NCBI RefSeq assembly: GCF_905220415.1 | Contig: NC_059551.1 | Span: 3,544,001-3,608,000 of the forward strand | Direction of reading: 5' to 3' | DNA: 64,000 nt | Origin: Colias croceus | Lineage: Eukaryota; Arthropoda; Insecta; Lepidoptera; Pieridae | Shown: one piece after another, positions 11,552 through 24,432 of the stretch | Layout of the letters: each line of letters opens with the position of its first letter | Numbering within the stretch: the stretch's first letter is position 1 | Program-made: the position numbers and the translations under genes | The notes under the pieces: model-generated | What the model saw: only the letters and a program-made list of their open reading frames with translations | Database searches by the model: none | What the model was told of the DNA's origin: nothing

Positions 11552-11847
11552 TTAAATAAAAATAACTGCGTTAAAAACAACCGACTTCAAAAACGGAAAA
11601 GTAAGAAATAAAAAAGATTTGATATTATTAATTACTACATATTATTTTTATGTGCTATTTATTAAATAGGTTTGAAGTCGGTGCCAAACACTAAGCACTT
11701 AGTATTAAGCCCATGCACCGACATCAAACCTTTTTAGTAAATAGCACATAAAAATAATATGTAGTAATTAATAATATCAAATCTTTTTTATTTCTTACTT
11801 TTCCGTTTTTGAAGTCGGTTGTTTTTAACGCAGTTATTTTTATTTAA
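11552..11847. mobile_element. foldback element, about 132-bp arms, TTAA at both ends
   Basis: The left arm 11552-11683 and right arm 11716-11847 are near-perfect inverted repeats around a 32-base loop that itself contains CTAAGCACTTAG. The outermost bases are TTAA on both sides, followed by inverted ATAAAAATAACTGCG. ACCGACTTCAAAAACGG lies about 25 bp inside each end. It is a snap-back MITE or the hairpin end of a larger element. TTAA would fit piggyBac-type targets, but in such AT-rich DNA this is weak. Confidence 0.6.
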
Positions 11848-12185
11848 ATTCTACTAATGCATCTCCCATTCTCATACATTATAATTTATAACACTATGAA
11901 TGTGTACACTATATTACCTACAGTGTAAATAATAAATACATTTTCCAACCCATTGGTCACCGCAATTAGACATAGAGACATAGAGTTGATTAATGTATAG
12001 CCTAGTATAGTATTATATTATTCATGGTATATCTTTTTAGTGCATTGCTAGTTCCTCGTTGAATAATTTTGTACAAATAAATGCTTAGCTTTACGAATGA
12101 TGAATGTGAAGATCAATTAAAAGCGCCGATATGTTTACAATTATTATTCAATGTTAATCAAAGGTGATGTGAATTTTTGCGAGGC

Positions 12186-12248
12186 ATTTATTTATTTATA
12201 TTTATTTATTTTTCTTTAAATAAATAAATAAATAAAATATTTTATTTC
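12186..12248. repeat. (TTTA)n / (AAAT)n inverted simple repeat
   Basis: Runs of TTTATTTA are followed by AAATAAATAAATAAATAAAA, so the simple repeat folds on itself. Confidence 0.6.
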
Positions 12249-12907
12249 CAGAGGTATATCCTTGTTCGTCTGTTCTCAGTTTAAATATTGAAACTTCATG
12301 TAATTTCGTTGAGCAAAGATTGCAATCGCAATAAAATCTCGATGGGAAATCAATCATTATTTTTCCAATCTATTGCAACGAAGTGGCTATTAGATTCTAT
12401 TTCTGTAACTAGAACAATTAGTCATAAAGAAAAATCGGTCATGGTATTGCATCAGTTAACAAGTACACAATTAATGTATGACTTTCCTTATAAAATAAGG
12501 TGTATTTTCCAATTCAATATATTATTAATAACAGATAAAAAGTCTTATAAAAGTAGTTAATTTACATTACGCAATATTGTCTCGCAGATATTCGTTTATT
12601 TTGAATTTCCACCAACGATAGAAGGAAAAATAGAAAGTAATTTCGTGGAATTCCGTATTTGTTTATGAATAAAAATAATGGCTTTTATATTTACCAATAA
12701 CAATAATAAGACAATTTATTGGTTTTCCAAATCAAAATAGATGTCGAACAACGTAAATGTCACCTCCAGGCATCTTCTATTAATAGAGACAAAACACGAA
12801 TATTTTGTAGGAATGAGATCTTTGAGATTGATTTGAAATGAATGGTTATGACAGCTGGACTATAGGGTGCCAAATACTAAGCGGAAATAAGCAGGCCATA
12901 TAATATA

Positions 12908-13145
12908 CTAGCTTTCCACCCGCCGCATCGCCCGCGCAGTCAAAGAAAAACCCACATAGTTCCCGTTCCCGTGGGATTTCCGGAATAAATCTATCCTATG
13001 TCCCGGGGTAAAAAGTAGCCTATGTCCTTTCTCGGGTATCAATATATCTCTATACCAAATTTCATGCAAATTGGTTGAGTAGTTAAGGCGTGATTGAGTA
13101 ACAAACAGACAGAGTTACTTTCGCATTTATAATATTAGTATGGAT
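12908..13145 (-). repeat. lepidopteran interspersed repeat, full-length-like
   Basis: It begins ACTAGCTTTCCACCCGCCGC and passes GCAGTCAAAGAAAAACCC, AAAAGTAGCCTATGTCCTTT and TTTCATGCAAATTGGTTGAG. It ends AGTTACTTTCGCATTTATAA, TATTAGTATGGAT. It is collinear with 14229-14464 with few differences, so both are fairly young copies. Confidence 0.7.
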
Positions 13146-13192
13146 TACGTTTTCATATTCAAATAAAACTCTACACATTTTTTACTAAGCAA

Positions 13193-13332
13193 TGGGTCTC
13201 AACAGAGCGAGCAGCCTCGCGAAGCAGCTCGAAGCATATGTCGAAGCATATGACGGATGCCGTCACTTTTGAGCCATGTCCAAATAAACCCAGCTGCTTC
13301 GCCTAGAAATTGTTCGATCTGTTGGAGACCCA
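13193..13332. mobile_element. small foldback MITE
   Basis: The ends TGGGTCTCAACAGA and TCTGTTGGAGACCCA are inverted, and inner motifs (CGAAGCAGCTCG / CAGCTGCTTCG) pair as well. The element is about 140 bp, unusually GC-rich for the region, with no ORF. Confidence 0.5.
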
Positions 13333-14228
13333 CCTAATAAAAGAATTGAAAGTAATGAAGAGCTTTCTTTGATTATGACAACAGTTATATATGTGGTATA
13401 CTCTAATATAAATGTAAAATAATCATTTGTAAATTATATGTTTAATTTGGATGCAGTCCAGGTGAATAGTCACTTTTAACCGAACAATATCATTTCCTCT
13501 TTATTTTTATCAGTGGAATTTAAGATCGCTTACATCATTACAGAAAGTAATTTATTCAAAGTTGTAGGTGTATTTTAAGTTTATCTAGTTCTTGTTTATA
13601 AAGAGATACTTACGAGTATACTTACGAGTGTATCGGTGAAAACACGCGGCTAAATATTTGTACGATGTTTAAATTGTTGGCTTCATTTAAATAGAAAATA
13701 ATAATATAAAATGCGATATGCGTTCTCTCTTTCACATTCTCCATTGATTGTTATATACAAGGAGGGCTTATTCAAAACATTGGAGTTACAAATATTCATA
13801 ATATTATGTACTAGCTTTAATTTATTCGTGAAATAATTAAGCAATTCTCGGCTATTACCTACTTTGAATCAACAGTCCCAAATGGATGGAAAATTATATG
13901 CGTATTTAATTAATCATTTCTAAACAACATTCAAAATCTGCGGTATCTATTATAGGGTTAATTTATCCCAAAAAAATATAATAATACCTATCTCAAAATA
14001 TACAGAATGTTATCAAAATCGAAAGCCTCCTTATTAATTTGCCAACTTGACAAACGGTTGCTTCCCTAATTCCTGCCTTACGATGAAATCATTCCACCAT
14101 TAATCAAAAATATAAATTAATCATCAAGCGTTTCTCCTTTTTAACAAAATTTAATTATAAGCTAATACACATACAGTATGATTTATTTATCTCGTTAGAT
14201 ACGATGCGTTAACTCTCTATTATCATAT

Positions 14229-14464
14229 GTACTAGGTTCCCGCCCGCGGCTTCGCCCGCGCAGTCAAAGAAAAACCCGCATAGTTCCCGTTCCCTTGGGA
14301 TTTCCGGGATTGCGTCATTTTCCCGGGATAAAAAGTAGCCTATGTCCTTTCTCGGCTATCAAAATATCTCCATACCAAATTTCATGAAAATAGTAGTTTA
14401 GGCGTGATTGAGTAACGGACAGAGAGACAGAGTTACTTTCGCATTTATAATATTAGTATGGATT
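14229..14464 (-). repeat. lepidopteran interspersed repeat, full-length-like
   Basis: It begins ACTAGGTTCCCGCCCGCGGC and is collinear with 12908-13145 to the shared end ATAATATTAGTATGGATTA. Short deletions separate the copies. Confidence 0.7.
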
Positions 14465-14684
14465 AACAATTATAATTGACATATATTTATCAACAGGATG
14501 TGCACATCATTTGCAATTATTATAATGCAAATATTATCTACAGGATGTGATATTGTATTGAAAACATTAGACTGAGTATGAATATCGAAGAGGGGAGATT
14601 AGGCAGCCTCGACTGAAGTGCCAGTGTAATCCATTATTGAAAGTCCACGTTTCCCTAATTATTACTACTATACTATACACTATA

Positions 14685-14967
14685 CAAGGTGTAATCGTTA
14701 AGTATGCACAGGCGGAATAGTTTAGTATGCACAGGCGATTATTCAGTAACTATTGTAGATATCAAAAAAATTTCATCAACTGACATTGAAAGTGTAATGA
14801 GCAAAATAACGATAAAATTTTTAAAAATTCAACGAGAAATCAAAATTCACTCTAAAAATTGTTATTATCATTTTGCTCAGTTAGTTTCAATATTAGTCTT
14901 AAATTATCTGATATCTGTAATAGTTATGGAATAATAACATATATGCACACTTAACGATTACAGCCTG
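14685..14967. mobile_element. TA-flanked MITE with about 19-bp terminal repeats
   Basis: The left end CAAGGTGTAATCGTTAAGT and the right end CTTAACGATTACAGCCTG are inverted with a few mismatches, and both are bordered by TATA. TA targets suggest a Tc1/mariner-type mobiliser. GTATGCACAGGCG occurs twice at the left. The 76-codon frame inside has no transposase features. A related end may lie at 29217-29256. Confidence 0.55.
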
Positions 14968-14969
14968 TA

Positions 14970-17900
14970 TACTGTATATAAATAAATTTAACGGCGAATT
15001 AGGTCTAGTTTATTTTCGAGTGCGAGTAATAGAAGCATGACATGGGCCAATTTAAATTGGACCTCGAAAAGCTTTTGACAGTTATTGGGTTGCTCTTTGC
15101 TATATTTGTAGGCCGACGATCGGTGATTCAATGATACCATACATGTTATGTTATTTTAATAGATGAGAGTGCCGGATCTTTGAATTGGTTCACCTTTAAC
15201 CCCACAAAAATAGAGCTTTTTATGCAATAAACTGTTTTATGGTAATATTGTGGAAGCTGTGTTATTATTATTCTTATGTTATGTATGCTTGTTTTTTCTT
15301 TTTTGTTAGCTTAAATAAATTTCCACTGAATGAAGTTTACTTCAAATTTTGGTAATTTTGATGTTTAAAACCTGTGGTATGCTATGAGAGTAACGTTGTT
15401 ACAAGGAAGGGAACTTTAGCTATAGTTCAAAAAGCTAAGGCTCAGTAAGAAAGGATAACAGATTACAGAACTGCCAAACTTATAAATTTTGACCACACTG
15501 TATTCAAAAGAAAACAGTAAAGCTTAAAGCTTATATGTACAATTAACATTGCAAAATTACCAACATTTGTTACCAACAGCTACAGTATACTATGCTATAT
15601 AAAAAACAATAAGATTTTTTAAACACACTAAATTCGTACCAAGATTCGTTAAAAATTTCCGGCCCTAAAAACAACAAAATCACTACTAAAATTGTTCATT
15701 GCATGTAATAGTGCAATAGTTTTAGAATTAAAGTGAAAAGAAAAAACAAGAAGTTAGTTGCACGGTTTCGTATAACGACATGTTAAAAGTTGGCAAGCCT
15801 TTGTCACTATTTTTTGGTTCAAAGTTGCCAGTTTCCAACTGTTATTAGATAAAGTTTTGCTCGATTTTGTTTGCTTTTATGGTTGGGTTTCCTATTTATT
15901 TTATACTTTGTTAACTAACGTCAATAAAACAACTACAAAGAACAAACTATTGAGTTTACAAAGGATTTAAAGTTGAACGTTAATGCAGGTGTTTAATCTA
16001 TTGATGTAACAGAAACAGATACAAGTTAGAACTAAAGTGAAGCAGGATAACGCTATATCAAAAATATTGTGAAAAAATGTAAGAGAATATTGTAAGACGA
16101 TATAAGACGAACAATATGTTACATGTTCGTCTTTTCTACTCTAACTTTTTACATCACTATATACCTAGGTATATTTTTAGTACATGCAAGGGCACTTAAA
16201 ATATGAAATTATTTCATTATACTTACAGTTTTATTTAATAAATAGCTACACAATTACATTTCGTTATCGCAATACAGAATGTAGCCGACTATCAGTATTC
16301 AGTGTAAAATTTGATATGAAATAAACTAGTTTTCAATCATAGTAATGGATGACATGACCGATGAACTTCTAATTTCCCCATAGAATGAAATTAAAACCAC
16401 AGCAAGCCAAAGCGTGAAAAACGGAAGAAGTTTTCATTTAGGTAAGTTACGCACAATATGCATACGTACACTCGGCAAAAAATATAAGATTATTGTGACC
16501 TCAAACTGCAAACTTGGTCATAAAGCATTATACATAACATTTTAACGCAATCATGTTTCCAGTACGAACTTTTTTTAGGAAAATTTTGCCCAAAAACGAT
16601 ACATTGGGTACCTATTTAAATATTACAAAGGGGGCAGATAAACAAAGTACGTGTGTCACGTGTCACAGATAAAATACCCGCATTTCATTGAGTTGTATAA
16701 ATCAGGGATGTGGGAGCAGTGAGCACAAGTGGCTTGAAACACGATATTGAATAATGAAATAGAAATGTATCAGTATGGTAAATACTAAATAGAATGCGCG
16801 GGAAAGGTCTCATCTAATGGAATAAAACTGTCGAGTATAAGTAATCCCTCTCGACGAAGAGGGGACGATAATAATGAATGTGCGGTTTCCGTCATTTTGA
16901 ATACGATTCTGTAGGCATCTATTGTTTGCATGAAAGGATTTTATAATTTAGCGGTTGGACTCACAGCCTTGTACGTGAAAGGCCTCATTTATGCATGTTT
17001 TGATATCACATACGAAATTTAAGCAATGCATGTATATAGAACTCCCTTTAACGATTATGCATAGTTTTCAGTGTATTAATTCAATATACTGTTTTATGTT
17101 TTGATTTGATTAGATAAAAATATGTAAATGGGAAATAGCAGAACAGTTTTTCTGGTAATTTTAAGCCGATAAATGAATTTAAATATTTTTACGTATTTGA
17201 AGATCCTGAAGATATCGATTAAAAATCAGTATTCCCTTTTCTAACGATATACCTACATGGTTGAACGAAACTATCCAATACATTTATGTTTTATACTCTA
17301 TCTCTGTTCACTCGTAATTTTGTGGCACTACACACTAAAACCGCATATTTATTTCGTCAATACATTAAAGTTTTTACGTCTACACATAAAATAGAAGTAC
17401 GTCAGAATAAATCGTTTGTCTGTGAAATATTGAGTATCGTAAAGAGGTATTGGTTAAGATTATTGAACTTAAGTTATGAAATGTTACATGTTTGTAAATG
17501 TTACATGTTTGTAAAAAAAAATTCATGTAGACTTTTGGTTAACGATAATTTTGGTTAATAACGTTTTAAGTAAAGGACATCCAGAAAGATATTTTGGTAC
17601 GCTAAATAAATGTATAGGCATAATTATATATAATATTGCAGATAAGCATGATATAGATACACAGTAACACACACACATCTTAAATTAACATTAATTAAAA
17701 AATGAATACATTATTTCGGACCACAAAATTAAGCGTGAAACAAGCAGTGCTTTTATTCGGTAAGATATTACCTATACGTATATCAAAATACTTTTTCACA
17801 ATAAAAAATGGTATCTACAGATGTTATGTTAGTTTAGGTTCGCAATCACTCATGGGATTTTGCATCTACTATCATAAGCTAACTAAAATTGTATTCAAAT

Positions 17901-18935
17901 GTCTTCCGTGTACTTTAGGGAAATAGCTCTACATTCTTATCTGAAATTGCATGTCTGTGCTTACTTGAAAAGGGTACTTATATTGTTTATTTAATACCCA
18001 CGCGTAGGACGTTATACTTGTATATATATTATATTGAAATATTTAATGAATTGAAATAATAAAAAAACTAATAAAAATTTATAATAATAATCGATCATTG
18101 ATAGTACTTATACAAAGTTCCAATTAAAGCTGTCCGTTTAAACTATTTCAAAATCGACTCTAAAGGAATCGTCGGATACATAAAGATGAAGCTAACACAA
18201 TATTATAAGCCTGTTAAAAATAACGAGAAATTAAAAAAAATTAACGGAGGAAGTTATTAACCTAATAGGTCTGGCAACCCAATTAATCAGGAAATTAATT
18301 ATAGCCATGGTGGCGCTTCATAAATTATAATAAAAGTTAACTAGGTACTTGTTTAAAATAAACAATACTTAATAGTTAATATGTATTATGTACCCAATGT
18401 CAACCTAGTAACGAGTAATTAAGATGGCCTACGAATATTATTAGGATAATTATAATTATAATTTTAATTTAATTTCAAATGTATAGCATACAAGAACTTT
18501 ATAAATTGTGCTTATTTATGCATAAAAAATTACACTTTACAGTGAATTAGAATTTAAAAAATCCTCTTTTTTGTGTGTAAGGAAATAATCTTTTAATGGT
18601 TTGGTAAATCTATGTAAATAACAAAATAATGTCAGTCAGGATAAACATTTAAGATTCAAGTACAGGCGATGAAACAGTGAATTTGTGGCCCTTACCGTCT
18701 CGAACTTGGAAAGTATTTACATATCTTAAGAAATTCAAGCTGATAAAAGGTTATATTATTTTGAACCATTTACTGAGTATTCAAAAATAACAACGACGTT
18801 AAACTTGCTTAGCTAACATATCTATATACATATAATAAATCTGTAGAAGGGTCAATTCTGTACATTGAAAATATTGAAAAAATAAATACCAGGGGGTGTT
18901 ACTGGATCGATACCAAACCCAAATATGTGATTAAA
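14970..18935. other. AT-rich gene-free stretch
   Basis: No supported gene. Open frames at 17286-17558 and 17702-17926 have lysine/isoleucine-rich translations and no domain. A short direct duplication (AATGTTACATGTTTGTA twice) lies at 17478-17514. Confidence 0.4.
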
Positions 18936-18937
18936 AA

Positions 18938-18941
18938 AATT

Positions 18942-18974
<33 letters not shown>

Positions 18975-19316
18975 ATGTGAAGGCATCACGTGAAAACTAG
19001 CGGTTCGATTTCGATGAAACTTGGTATAATTATACCTTATTGTCCTGGGCGTAAAATAGGATACTTTTTATCCTGGAAAAATACGTAGAAAAAAATTAAT
19101 CTTAATTTTTCAGTTTTATCCATAGACGTTGTTCCGTAGAACCGCGAACACACGTTGCGTATTATTACAGGCCTAGCCGTATTTGGGAATTGGGTCCAAT
19201 AGATATTTATAAGATGTTATTGTCAGAGGTAGGTACCTACTCTAAATGGAGAAATAAACCATCCACGCGAAGACCGACATCCGCGCGGACGGAGTCGCGG
19301 GCGGAAGCTAGTCTGC
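18938..19316 (+). repeat. interspersed repeat with (TCTG)n
   Basis: It opens with a (GTCT)8-like run (18943-18973), then CGGTTCGATTTCGATGAAAC, TTGTTCCGTAGAACCGCGAA, and ends CGGAGTCGCGGGCGGAAGCT. It has the same overall plan as the shorter repeats but a different middle section, so it is probably a related but distinct subfamily. Confidence 0.55.
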
Positions 19317-20262
19317 AATATAACTATTATTGTGCAATTCTGCTATATTCTAAAAAATAACTGCATAGGTACGTATTCTAAGTATGGGTAAAAAGTAAGA
19401 TCCCAGACCGATAGAACTGCAGAAAATATTATTATCTATATACCTATTATATCTATTTTATCCGAATGCCATTAGAAAAAGCATCAGCGACTGTAAATAC
19501 ATATAATTATAAGATATAATATAGAATAAGTTGGTAAAGTAGCTGCGTACTTAAAGAAGAACAATTTATCATGAAAAGTAGACACAATCTAAATTGCTTG
19601 CGCTTTTGGGATCGCTGAAAAATATCGTTAATTAATTCTTGTTCACGTAATTGAATCTCAAGTCCCATAGCTATTGACATGTCGGAATTCGATTAACAAG
19701 AATTTAATTCTTCCTTAATTTTCAGTAATAGACGCAAAATGATTAAGTTGTAAGATAATTTTAATGAATTTTTGAGTTGACAATAACTTAATTACGTATT
19801 GACATTACGGATTTTTTTTTATATTTAAAAATTGACAGAAATAACGTTTTCTTAGTGAAAGTAGTAACTATAAGGACTCGTTTCCCACAAATCAAGTTTA
19901 ATAAAAAACCGATTATATTGGCCGATTAAGAACTAGATTATAATTACACCAATTATTTAATGTCCATACTCGACAAATTCCTACAATATTTCATTGTTGT
20001 TTAAATTCGTTAATGTTAATAATTCTAGGGTCCATTTAATGTAAGCTAAATCCAAAATACCTCACCTCGCATTTAATTGAAACAGTCGTCATTTTTTGAA
20101 GATGAGTCACATGAAAATGAAATTGTTCACTTCCGTGAAAATATTAATAAATTTTCCGCCATCACATTGCTCTCAAAATAGACAGTTATATTTATTTTCG
20201 GGTAAACAAAGCGATTTTGATGTATTCTTTAGAACAGTCTGTTGCCAAGGACCAACGCATTA

Positions 20263-20493
20263 AGCGCGTCACACACGGTGAAGATACTATAATATTTTAT
20301 GTTAAGATTCTCTAATATAAAACGTTATAGTATCTTAAGGTATCCGGTATCAGCGTTCTGACCATCATTTTTCTTTTTGTCATTGCGTACTAAGACCCCT
20401 GTAGAACCGCCATCCTGTTACAAATGACCCACAAAATTTCGGGTCATTTAATATCTTCTAATCTTTTAGAATCTTCACCGTGTGTGACGCGCT
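20263..20493. mobile_element. PIF/Harbinger-like MITE with TTA target duplication
   Basis: The ends are AGCGCGTCACACACGGTGAAGAT and its inverted copy, 23 bp each. Directly outside lies TTA on both sides (20260-20262 and 20494-20496). A 3-bp TTA/TAA duplication is the hallmark of PIF/Harbinger insertion. The element is 231 bp, with no ORF and near-identical ends, so it looks recent. Confidence 0.75.
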
Positions 20494-21469
20494 TTATTGT
20501 ATTGTAATTTATGGTGCAGATGATTCTGTAATATGAATATTAATTTCTTTTTGAAATAGATATTTAGGTGAGTTGCACCCGAATAGCATCCTAAAAAATT
20601 CATAAAATGCAATAGATTTATTCGCTTAATCCCGTGTCTAATTGAAATTTCTATTTAAGTAAAAAGTTATAAAATAATAATATAATTATTATGTAATTAT
20701 AAAAAATTAACGAGAAAAAACAATTCACTATACTTTTTCGTTGAAAGACACTTCATGGAATACGAGAGTAATTTTCAGTTCAATGTTGTTTATCGTCTTT
20801 CATGTATAACATTTATGATCGATAAGGATTCTCGTATGATATTCAACATTTAACACCATAATGTTGCATGGACTAATTTCTATTTAGATAAGTAGATGCA
20901 CTCTTCTTACTTTTGCTCACACGTTTTTGTTATTGCATTATTATCTGGATACAAGAAAGATTTTTTTTAACTAAGGTTTTCTTTTATCCAGGTGACTACT
21001 TATTGTGGATTATCTCGACTCAGGCAGGTTAGATTTTGATTAAAAAATAAATGGAGTTTTATCTAGAGGTATGTCACCCTACGTGAAACGTGATGTTTGC
21101 TGAAAACATAGTAGTTTTATAAAGAAAGGTGCAAGCTTAATTCTTTACTTAACCTCTCTTCTCAACAAGGAAAAAGCCTTTTTGGTTACGTATTATTTCA
21201 CACACACACACTCATTAATTGGTTTTAGTTTTAATAAAAAACTGTAGTTCGAAATATTATGCTCTAGCCGCTAGCCTCTATGGAAACTTTGGCACATATC
21301 GTTTAAATAAGAAGTCAGACGTAAGAAATACATTACGTTCATTTCGTTAATCGAACCCACATATTGCAATTTGCAGCGGTAAAAATCAGTAACCGCTGCA
21401 CTACTTTATTGGCTTTCAGTAAAAACTGCAGATTTTTCATGATACAATATGACATGTTAGCAGTGCCCC

Positions 21470-21665
21470 GCGTTTTTACCCGCATTGCTCCGCTCCTATT
21501 GGTCTGCGTGATGATATATTATATAGCCAGCTAAATAAATAAATTGCCAGATAAATTGACAATCTACCAGTAAAATGATTCAAATCGAATCCGTCTCATC
21601 AGAGATTAGCATGTTCAAGCAAACAGACAAACAAACTCTTAAGATTTATAAGATTAGTATAGATA
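21470..21665 (-). repeat. decayed interspersed repeat
   Basis: CCCCGCGTTTTTACCCGCAT resembles the GC-rich head of the minus-oriented repeats, and AAACAGACAAACAAACTC plus TATAAGATTAGTATAGATAG resembles their tail. The middle is diverged. Confidence 0.4.
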
Positions 21666-22412
21666 GGATGTATTTCCCAAAAATCTTCGTACTACGTAAG
21701 TAGTTCTAATATTTAATTCGTAAAAGCGCTGCCTTAACTGAGCTGTCCAAACAAACTACGAAGTAATATTTCAGGAAATAAATCTTTCTTATGACCCAAA
21801 AAAGTTTTAGGTACTTTTTTCTTATTAAAAAAGTAAGTAGAATGACATTACAAAAATTGAAAAAGATGTATCTATTTGAAACTTTATCAAAGTTTTTTGA
21901 TTCACGATTTCCATAAATTTTTAACTTTTAACATAGTATTGATAGTTTTGCCATACTAAATAATCTAATTTAAAGAGTATTCAAAAACATTTTTTTAAAC
22001 GAAATAAACTATATGTTATTTATTTGTATACAAGCAATAGAATTCAGTTATTATCTGTAGAAATTATTGTGTATTTTATTTAGATAGAATTATGAATGTG
22101 AATGAAAGCTATCAAATTTGAGATAAAACTAAATTGCTCGTAAGTACACTAAAATTTTGTTATTTTATGGAGCAAATTGTCTCTTTTAAGTATTTAATTT
22201 ACACTCAAGTGTGCGACGAGGGACGCGTTATTACCATTTTATTTTCTTTTATTGTATCAATGCAATTTTAATTTAAAATTGCTTTTCGGATTTTGTGAAG
22301 TTAATTACATTAAAAATATCAGTGCTTTGGGATCTGTTGCCAGTCTTTTAAACAATTCTGGTATTATTGCCCTTCTTGTATTGTATTTTATTAAAAAGCT
22401 CGTTAAAAACAA

Positions 22413-23213
22413 ATGAAACAAACATACAATACAACAAACATAAATTCTGTTTTACATTGGTTAGATAAAAATGTGCTGACCTTAAATGTCAAAAAGACAA
22501 AATTAGTAAATTTTGCAATACGCAATGACAAATCTGATATTAATCACCTCCAAATTTTAGTTCCTTCTATCATGAATCCATCGAGTCCAGCTGTTATCGA
22601 AAGAGTATCATCTATCAAATATCTCGGCATCATTGTTGACTCTTCGCTAGCTTTTAAGGAGCATATAGAAACTGTTGGTAATAGGATACGAAAACTTATG
22701 TACATTTTTAAGCAACTACGCTCATCAGCTGACATTTCAATTATGAAAATGGTATATATAGCGCTGTGCCAGTCTGTTATATTGTATGGAATTGAATCTT
22801 GGGGTGGTACATATAAATCTTATCTAATTCAGCTTGAACGTGCCCAAAGGGCAGCTTTAAAGGTTTGCTTTCATAAGCCTCGATTATATCCAACAGCAGA
22901 ATTATACAAACTATCTCAAGTACTAACAGTTCGCCAATTATTTATTCTTAAAATCGCGTTAAAACAACACAGTTCTACTCCTTACAATCCCCTTACTGAG
23001 CGTCGCAATTATTTATTAGCTCCGACAATTAGACTAAATACTTCTTTCAGTCACAGATTCTTTTTATTTCTTGGCCCTTACATTTATAATAAACTCCAAA
23101 ATATTCTATCTGTACATTCTTTAAACTATCACAAACTGAAAATGTTACTTGATAACTGGCTACAGGGACTTTCATACGCTGAGACTGAGACCTTTTTAGA
23201 CTCATTTATCTAA
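22413..23213 (+). CDS. C-terminal part of a LINE reverse transcriptase
   Basis: The 266-residue frame is the end of a non-LTR reverse transcriptase. Near residues 13-33 it has the SVLHWLDKNVLTLNVKKTK block, which follows the catalytic YADD region in this family. The KYLGIIVDSSLAFKEHIE block follows near residues 69-86. The thumb/connection region comes after, with LCQSVILYGIESWGG near residues 117-131 and LERAQRAALK near residues 141-150. The endonuclease, the fingers and the catalytic aspartates are missing, so the product cannot act alone. The frame is intact to its stop, suggesting a fairly young truncated copy. It is probably CR1 or Jockey superfamily; the clade is not settled by eye. Confidence 0.85.
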   Translation: MKQTYNTTNINSVLHWLDKNVLTLNVKKTKLVNFAIRNDKSDINHLQILVPSIMNPSSPAVIERVSSIKYLGIIVDSSLAFKEHIETVGNRIRKLMYIFKQLRSSADISIMKMVYIALCQSVILYGIESWGGTYKSYLIQLERAQRAALKVCFHKPRLYPTAELYKLSQVLTVRQLFILKIALKQHSSTPYNPLTERRNYLLAPTIRLNTSFSHRFFLFLGPYIYNKLQNILSVHSLNYHKLKMLLDNWLQGLSYAETETFLDSFI

Positions 23214-23254
23214 TTCGTTCAAATTAAGATTTCAGATGTTTACCACACGCATTC

Positions 23255-23315
23255 AAACTCACTCACACTTACTCACACTACACACTCACTCACTCGTCAC
23301 AATCACTCACACTTC
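23255..23315. repeat. CACTCA-type simple repeat in LINE 3' UTR
   Basis: Irregular tandem CACTCACAC / TACTCACAC units lie just after the reverse transcriptase stop codon. Confidence 0.6.
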
Positions 23316-24393
23316 ATCCGGGTAGACTTTTGCATGTTTAATTTAATTATTATTATTTTTTTTTTTTTGTATTATTTTTTTTTTATATTTTTTTTGCTAA
23401 TGTAACTAAAGTAATTTAATTTTTAAGCTACATAGTTTCTTTCTTTGGCTTAATTATAATGTTCTGTTCATCCGAGTGGTGGAGACCTGGTGACCTGTAT
23501 TACAGGTTTTACACCTACCACAGGCACCAGCTTTCTACACCTTGTATATGTTGTCTGTATGTATAATATGTATTGTAAAAGGAAGAAATAAATAAAGATT
23601 ATTATATTATTATTATTATTATACAAAATATATTAATTCGATATGTAATGTATATCGTTGACTGAAACCCCGAAACGCGATATCCTTTCGTTCTTTGAAA
23701 TGAATATTTTAGTAACTTGTTTATAATCATTATTTAACCTCAATTACAATTAAACCTATATTGTGTGGCGAAGTAATAGTTTGTGGTGAACAATGCAAAT
23801 ATTCGCGACATATTCATTCTGTTATTTTTTGATAATAGAATGGATTTGTCGCTGACCGCTGACATCAAGCTTGACAATAAAAAAGCTTTAACAGGACCAC
23901 AAAAACTCTTAAACCCAACAATATAATTATCAGATGTGAAATTTATTTACTACTACATGTTATTGTTTATGCTTACTATTATTTTTATAACAGTGTATAT
24001 AAATGTAAGGTCATTATAAAAAGTTCCGTGCTTCTGAATTCATATAAAAATCTCTAAATGTCGTCACGAGCTAAACAAAGAATACGCAGTTCTATTTATT
24101 ATTATATTACAAACGTGTAAGATTTCTTTAGCATAGGGAACGAATGAGGCGTATAGCAATTTGCATCCAATTTAAAATGTCTTTGGAGCGTGTACTCTGA
24201 TACAAAATTGGCTTCACAAAGCCGTAAGTGTGTTAAGTAGGTATTGACAAACTACAATTTCAATTATGAGATGGTGTCTCGCTTTGATATAAAAAAGCGA
24301 AAGTCTGTGAATTAAAAACAATTTCATAAAGTCAGTTAAAAAACTCTATGATTGTTATTAAATTAAGATTCCTCCTCCTCCTCTATTATATTA

Positions 24394-24432
24394 TAACTAG
24401 TTGTCCGCCCCGGCTTCGCCCTTGGTACATAT
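24394..24432 (-). repeat. truncated interspersed repeat
   Basis: ACTAGTTGTCCGCCCCGGCT followed by TCGCCCTTGGTACATATTTA matches the first 40 bases of the copy at 6862. Confidence 0.5.

Larger units (their letters stand above)
22380..23625 (+). mobile_element. 5'-truncated non-LTR retrotransposon (LINE) with ATT tail
   Basis: The element keeps the end of its reverse transcriptase ORF (22413-23213), a 3' UTR holding CACTCA-rich sequence (23255-23315) and a T-run, and a 3' terminus GGAAGAAATAAATAAAGATT followed by (ATT)n. Loss of the 5' part with a short simple-repeat tail is typical of target-primed reverse transcription in the CR1/Jockey-like groups. The left boundary is approximate. Confidence 0.75.

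Noticed and set aside
14704..14934. 76-residue ORF
   Set aside because: It lies inside a TA-flanked MITE and shows no transposase motifs.
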